Positions 6,794 to 9,158 of a stretch of 9,158 bases of DNA are shown here, one piece after another. The DNA is from Thermogutta sp. (GTDB lineage: Bacteria > Planctomycetota > Planctomycetia > Pirellulales > Thermoguttaceae). The stretch covers positions 1 through 9,158 of the forward strand of contig JAAZNR010000066.1 in assembly GCA_012798155.1 (NCBI GenBank), given 5' to 3'. The position numbers and the translations under genes were made by a program. Each line of letters begins with the position of its first letter. The first letter of the stretch is position 1. The notes beneath the pieces were generated by a model that saw nothing but the letters and a program-made list of their open reading frames with translations, ran no database searches and was not told where the DNA came from.

Positions 6794-8053
6794 ATGCCGC
6801 CGTCCAAGCGTGCCGGACCGTGCGCGGGAAAAATCGTGCTGGTTTTCCTGCTGACGGAAACGTTCGCCCTGTCCGTTTCGCAGCGACTTGTGTCCGCACA
6901 GGATATCTTCGCCGCCTTGCGGGAGGAAATGGTGCGAAGGGATCTCATCGACGGCGGAATTCGCGACCCGCGAGTCCTGGAAGCCATGCGGACCGTGCCG
7001 CGGCACGAGTTCGTCCCGCCCGCCCAACGCAGGTTGGCCTATTACGACATGGCGCTGCCGATCGGCTTCGGACAAACGATCTCAGGCACCCTGGTCGTGG
7101 CCTACATGACCGAGCAACTCGATCCGCAACCCGACGACAAGGTGCTCGAAATCGGAACGGGAAGCGGCTACCAGGCGGCCGTGCTGAGCGGGCTGGTCCG
7201 CGAGGTTTACACGATCGAAATCGTGGAACCATTGGCGGCCAAAGCGGCCCAGACGCTGCGCCGGCTGGGGTACAAGAATGTTTTTGTGAAGGCGGGGGAC
7301 GGCTACCTGGGCTGGCCCGAACATGCCCCCTTCGACAAAATTATCGTCACGTGCTCGCCCGAGGACATCCCCCAGCCGCTCGTGGATCAACTCAAGGAGG
7401 GGGGGCGGATGGTCATTCCCTTGGGCGAGCGATACCGCCAGACCCTTTACCTGCTGCGCAAGACGAACGGCCGAATGGTACAAGAGGCCCTGCGACCGAC
7501 GCTCTTCGTACCGATGACCGGGGAAGCGGAAGCGCGGCGGACGATTCGGCCTGATCCGAGCAACCCGACGCTCATCAACGGAGACTTCGAAGAGGGGGCC
7601 AACGAACGCCGAGAGCCGGACGGATGGTACTATTTCCGGCAGTTCGAATTACGATCCGATAACTCCGCGCCAAGCGGCAAGAATTACGCACACTTCAGTA
7701 ACGCAGTGCCGGGGAGGGCGGCGCGGGCATTGCAAGGATTCCCCCTGGACGGCCGCTTCGTCCGGCGCATCAGCCTGAGCTTTTGGGTCAAGGGCGAAGG
7801 CATCCGGCCGGGCGCCACGCCGCAAGACTCGGCGGCTGTGATGATTACGTTCTACGACTCCAATCGGGCCACCGTGGGGGAGTGGTCGTCCGGACCTTTG
7901 TTGGGCACCTTCCCGTGGCAAAAGCGGACCGCCGTCGTGCCGGTGCCCCCCGCCGCCCGGGAAGCGATCCTCGGCATCGGCATGCTCGGCGCCGTCGGCT
8001 CCGTTTCCTTCGACGCCTTCGAGCTGGCACCAATGACGCGATCGGGCAGGTAG
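6794..8053 (+). CDS. pcm: Exported protein-L-isoaspartate O-methyltransferase with C-terminal beta-sandwich-like module
   Basis: A 419-residue protein, about twice the usual length of this enzyme. The start at 6794 is supported by TAAGGAG at 6779-6785, 8 nt before it. The enzyme methylates isoaspartyl residues of aged proteins using S-adenosylmethionine, which starts their repair. Seen: a signal-peptide-like N-terminus (basic residues 5-13, hydrophobic 14-28, likely cleavage after VSA at 33-35); a catalytic domain at about 40-245 with VPRHEFVP at 68-75, GFGQTISGTLVVAYMTE at 91-107, the cofactor-binding VLEIGTGSGYQAAVL at 117-131, and GGRMVIPLG at 203-211. From about 256 a second part begins with NPTLINGDFEEG and runs through SLSFWVKGEG to SFDAFEL, resembling carbohydrate-binding (CBM4/9-like) or galactose-binding beta-sandwich modules. 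Export is odd for an enzyme needing cytoplasmic S-adenosylmethionine; the N-terminus might instead be an inner-membrane anchor. The enzyme identity is sure; the C-terminal fold is an inference. Confidence 0.9.
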   Translation: MPPSKRAGPCAGKIVLVFLLTETFALSVSQRLVSAQDIFAALREEMVRRDLIDGGIRDPRVLEAMRTVPRHEFVPPAQRRLAYYDMALPIGFGQTISGTLVVAYMTEQLDPQPDDKVLEIGTGSGYQAAVLSGLVREVYTIEIVEPLAAKAAQTLRRLGYKNVFVKAGDGYLGWPEHAPFDKIIVTCSPEDIPQPLVDQLKEGGRMVIPLGERYRQTLYLLRKTNGRMVQEALRPTLFVPMTGEAEARRTIRPDPSNPTLINGDFEEGANERREPDGWYYFRQFELRSDNSAPSGKNYAHFSNAVPGRAARALQGFPLDGRFVRRISLSFWVKGEGIRPGATPQDSAAVMITFYDSNRATVGEWSSGPLLGTFPWQKRTAVVPVPPAAREAILGIGMLGAVGSVSFDAFELAPMTRSGR

Positions 8054-8059
8054 GATTGT

Positions 8060-8075
8060 GCGGTAGCCAAACCGC
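8060..8075 (+). terminator. Weak hairpin after the methyltransferase stop
   Basis: GCGGT (8060-8064) and ACCGC (8071-8075) form a 5-bp stem with a 6-nt loop, starting 7 nt after the stop codon. There is no T-run after it, so a terminator role is doubtful. Confidence 0.25.
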
Positions 8076-8389
8076 CGGCCAATATCTCTCCTGCGATGCT
8101 CCGATGATTTACACAGATGCCAAGCGGCGCGGAGAACGTCGCGGGGCTGAAGGTATCGAGCCTCCTGCGGCGGACCGCCGCGGCAAGCAACGTCATCGTC
8201 GAGGAATGCCCCCTCTTGCACGGTTACGCCGGCTTTGCCTGGGCAACCAAACCCCGCACACCACCCAACCTACTTGATCGGAAAACCCCGGCGAGGCTAT
8301 GGTAGATAGAAGGATGCGGTTTGGCTCGGCGTCGTCCCCCAGCATTCCGCCCGGAAGAGGACAAATCGCTAAGTACAAGGAGAACCCCC
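8076..8389. other. Intergenic region without a clear gene
   Basis: I see no convincing gene. A 62-codon open frame from 8117 has no ribosome binding site or recognisable motif. GCGGCGG and CCGCCGC flank a single A at 8167-8181, giving a perfect 7-bp-arm palindrome that may be a structured 3' end of the methyltransferase transcript. The right part holds a candidate promoter (8274-8303) and the ribosome binding site of the next gene. Confidence 0.5.
8274..8303 (+). promoter_or_regulatory. Candidate sigma-70-like promoter of the cysteine-rich protein gene
   Basis: TTGATC (8274-8279) and TATGGT (8298-8303) are 18 nt apart. Transcription would begin near 8310, giving a leader of about 80 nt. The gene also has a strong AAGGAG at 8377-8382, 7 nt before its ATG. 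Confidence 0.4.
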
Positions 8390-9145
8390 ATGCCGCGGAA
8401 GACGTTGTTGTATTCACTGCTCGCGGGCGCCGTGGTATCCCTTGCGTCGGTATCCGATGCCCAGGCTTTTTGGCGCTGGCGCGTTTGGGATCCTTGTTGT
8501 CCGACGTACGTTTCGTCGTGGACCTGCTGCGATCTGTGCTGCACTTGCTGCGATCCATGCTGCGGACCGGCCGTTTGTGGTTGGTATGTGGGCATCCGCC
8601 CCGGTCCGATCCGGCGGGTGATCCTCGGACCCTACCGTTGGTATCGCACGCCCTGTATCGAGTGCTGTGATATTTGCTGCTGGGACGCCTGCGACTGCGA
8701 ACCCTCCTGGGTAACGGCGCCGAGTGCGCCCCCGATGCCGACGCCCGCGCCGGCCGAAAGCCGGCCGACACAGCCTGTCCAACCGGCTCCGCAACCCACG
8801 CCTGGGGGAACGATGCCGATTCCCGAGGCCCCCATGACGTCGCCCGTCAATCCGACCAGCTACGAAGTGCCGACACGGAATGACAGCGGCTTGCTCACGA
8901 TTTACGTCCCCGCCGATGCTACGGTCACGATCAACGGCCTTCCCACCAAGAGCGTCGGCACGCGTCGCGAGTACGTCTCGTACGGGCTGCAAAAAGGGTT
9001 GCAGTACCGCTACACGGTCACCGCCGTGGTCGAACGCGATGGCAAGGCCTACGAAGAAACCCGTGAGGTGATTCTGACGGCGGGTGACAAGAAGGGCGTC
9101 GCATTCTCCTTCCAATTGCCCACGGAAAACGTGGCCGGAATTTAA
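8390..9145 (+). CDS. Secreted cysteine-rich protein with C-terminal TIGR03000 domain
   Basis: A 251-residue protein. The ATG at 8390 is chosen over one 23 codons upstream because AAGGAG at 8377-8382 stands 7 nt before it and a clean signal peptide follows (basic start, hydrophobic core, cleavage after DAQA at residue 26). The mature protein has three parts. Residues 27-105 hold 18 cysteines, mostly in pairs, with three CCDxCC motifs at 46-51, 53-58 and 92-97, and many aromatic residues. Residues 106-157 are a Pro/Ala/Thr-rich linker. Residues 168-242 are a TIGR03000 domain (LLTIYVPADATVTINGLPT, later GLQYRYTVTA), a planctomycete domain of unknown function with a predicted beta-sheet character. 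Likely an envelope or outer-surface protein; the cysteines could form disulfide cross-links or bind metal. No enzymatic motif is seen. The domain is sure, the role is inferred. Confidence 0.9.
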   Translation: MPRKTLLYSLLAGAVVSLASVSDAQAFWRWRVWDPCCPTYVSSWTCCDLCCTCCDPCCGPAVCGWYVGIRPGPIRRVILGPYRWYRTPCIECCDICCWDACDCEPSWVTAPSAPPMPTPAPAESRPTQPVQPAPQPTPGGTMPIPEAPMTSPVNPTSYEVPTRNDSGLLTIYVPADATVTINGLPTKSVGTRREYVSYGLQKGLQYRYTVTAVVERDGKAYEETREVILTAGDKKGVAFSFQLPTENVAGI

Positions 9146-9157
9146 CGGCAACCGGCC
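9133..9157 (+). terminator. Inverted repeat across the stop codon of the last gene
   Basis: GGCCGG (9133-9138) and CCGGCC (9152-9157) flank the TAA stop at 9143-9145 and may be the base of a terminator stem. Each arm is short and partly self-complementary, and the window ends one base later, so any T-run cannot be seen. Confidence 0.3.
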
Positions 9158-9158
9158 G

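Noticed and set aside
8117..8305. A 62-codon plus-strand open frame before the cysteine-rich protein
   Set aside because: No ribosome binding site or family likeness, and it overlaps the candidate promoter of the next gene.

Overview
The window is GC-rich and gene-sparse. It most likely comes from a chromosome of a planctomycete (Planctomycetota), possibly the Pirellulales/Thermogutta side. The strongest evidence is the last gene, a secreted protein ending in the roughly 75-residue TIGR03000 domain known from Planctomycetes. The exported methyltransferase fusion, the cysteine-rich surface protein and the long repeat-bearing gaps between genes agree with this. No tRNA, rRNA, CRISPR array, transposase or phage gene was found.

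Layout, left to right. (1) 1-1554, minus: the N-terminal 518 residues of a polytopic GT-C/YfhO-like membrane glycosyltransferase that runs off the left edge; a 36-bp repeat array lies in frame inside it. (2) 1555-1903: a divergent gap with short tandem and inverted repeats. (3) 1904-2203, plus: a 99-residue single-pass membrane protein of unknown function. (4) 2398-3675, minus: a DegT/DnrJ/EryC1/StrS PLP-dependent sugar aminotransferase, convergent with (3). (5) 3676-4593: a 918-bp gap without a credible gene, holding a degenerate 'cgcagagg'-type repeat in inverted and direct copies and a further inverted repeat. (6) 4594-6387, minus: a TIGR03960-type radical SAM protein. (7) 6794-8053, plus: protein-L-isoaspartate O-methyltransferase with a signal peptide and a C-terminal beta-sandwich-like module. 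(8) 8390-9145, plus: a secreted protein with three CCDxCC motifs and a TIGR03000 domain.

How the genes fit together: no operon is evident, since each gene has its own long upstream region. Genes 1 and 4 both suit cell-surface glycan synthesis (sugar transfer on the membrane, amino-sugar formation in the cytoplasm). Genes 7 and 8 both carry export signals and may act in the envelope, which in planctomycetes contains much protein. The radical SAM gene is an orphan whose usual DUF2344 partner is not next to it.

I see no complete new defence or mobile system here. The points most worth following are the exported isoaspartyl methyltransferase fusion, the CCDxCC protein, the repeat array inside the glycosyltransferase gene and the two repeat-rich gaps.
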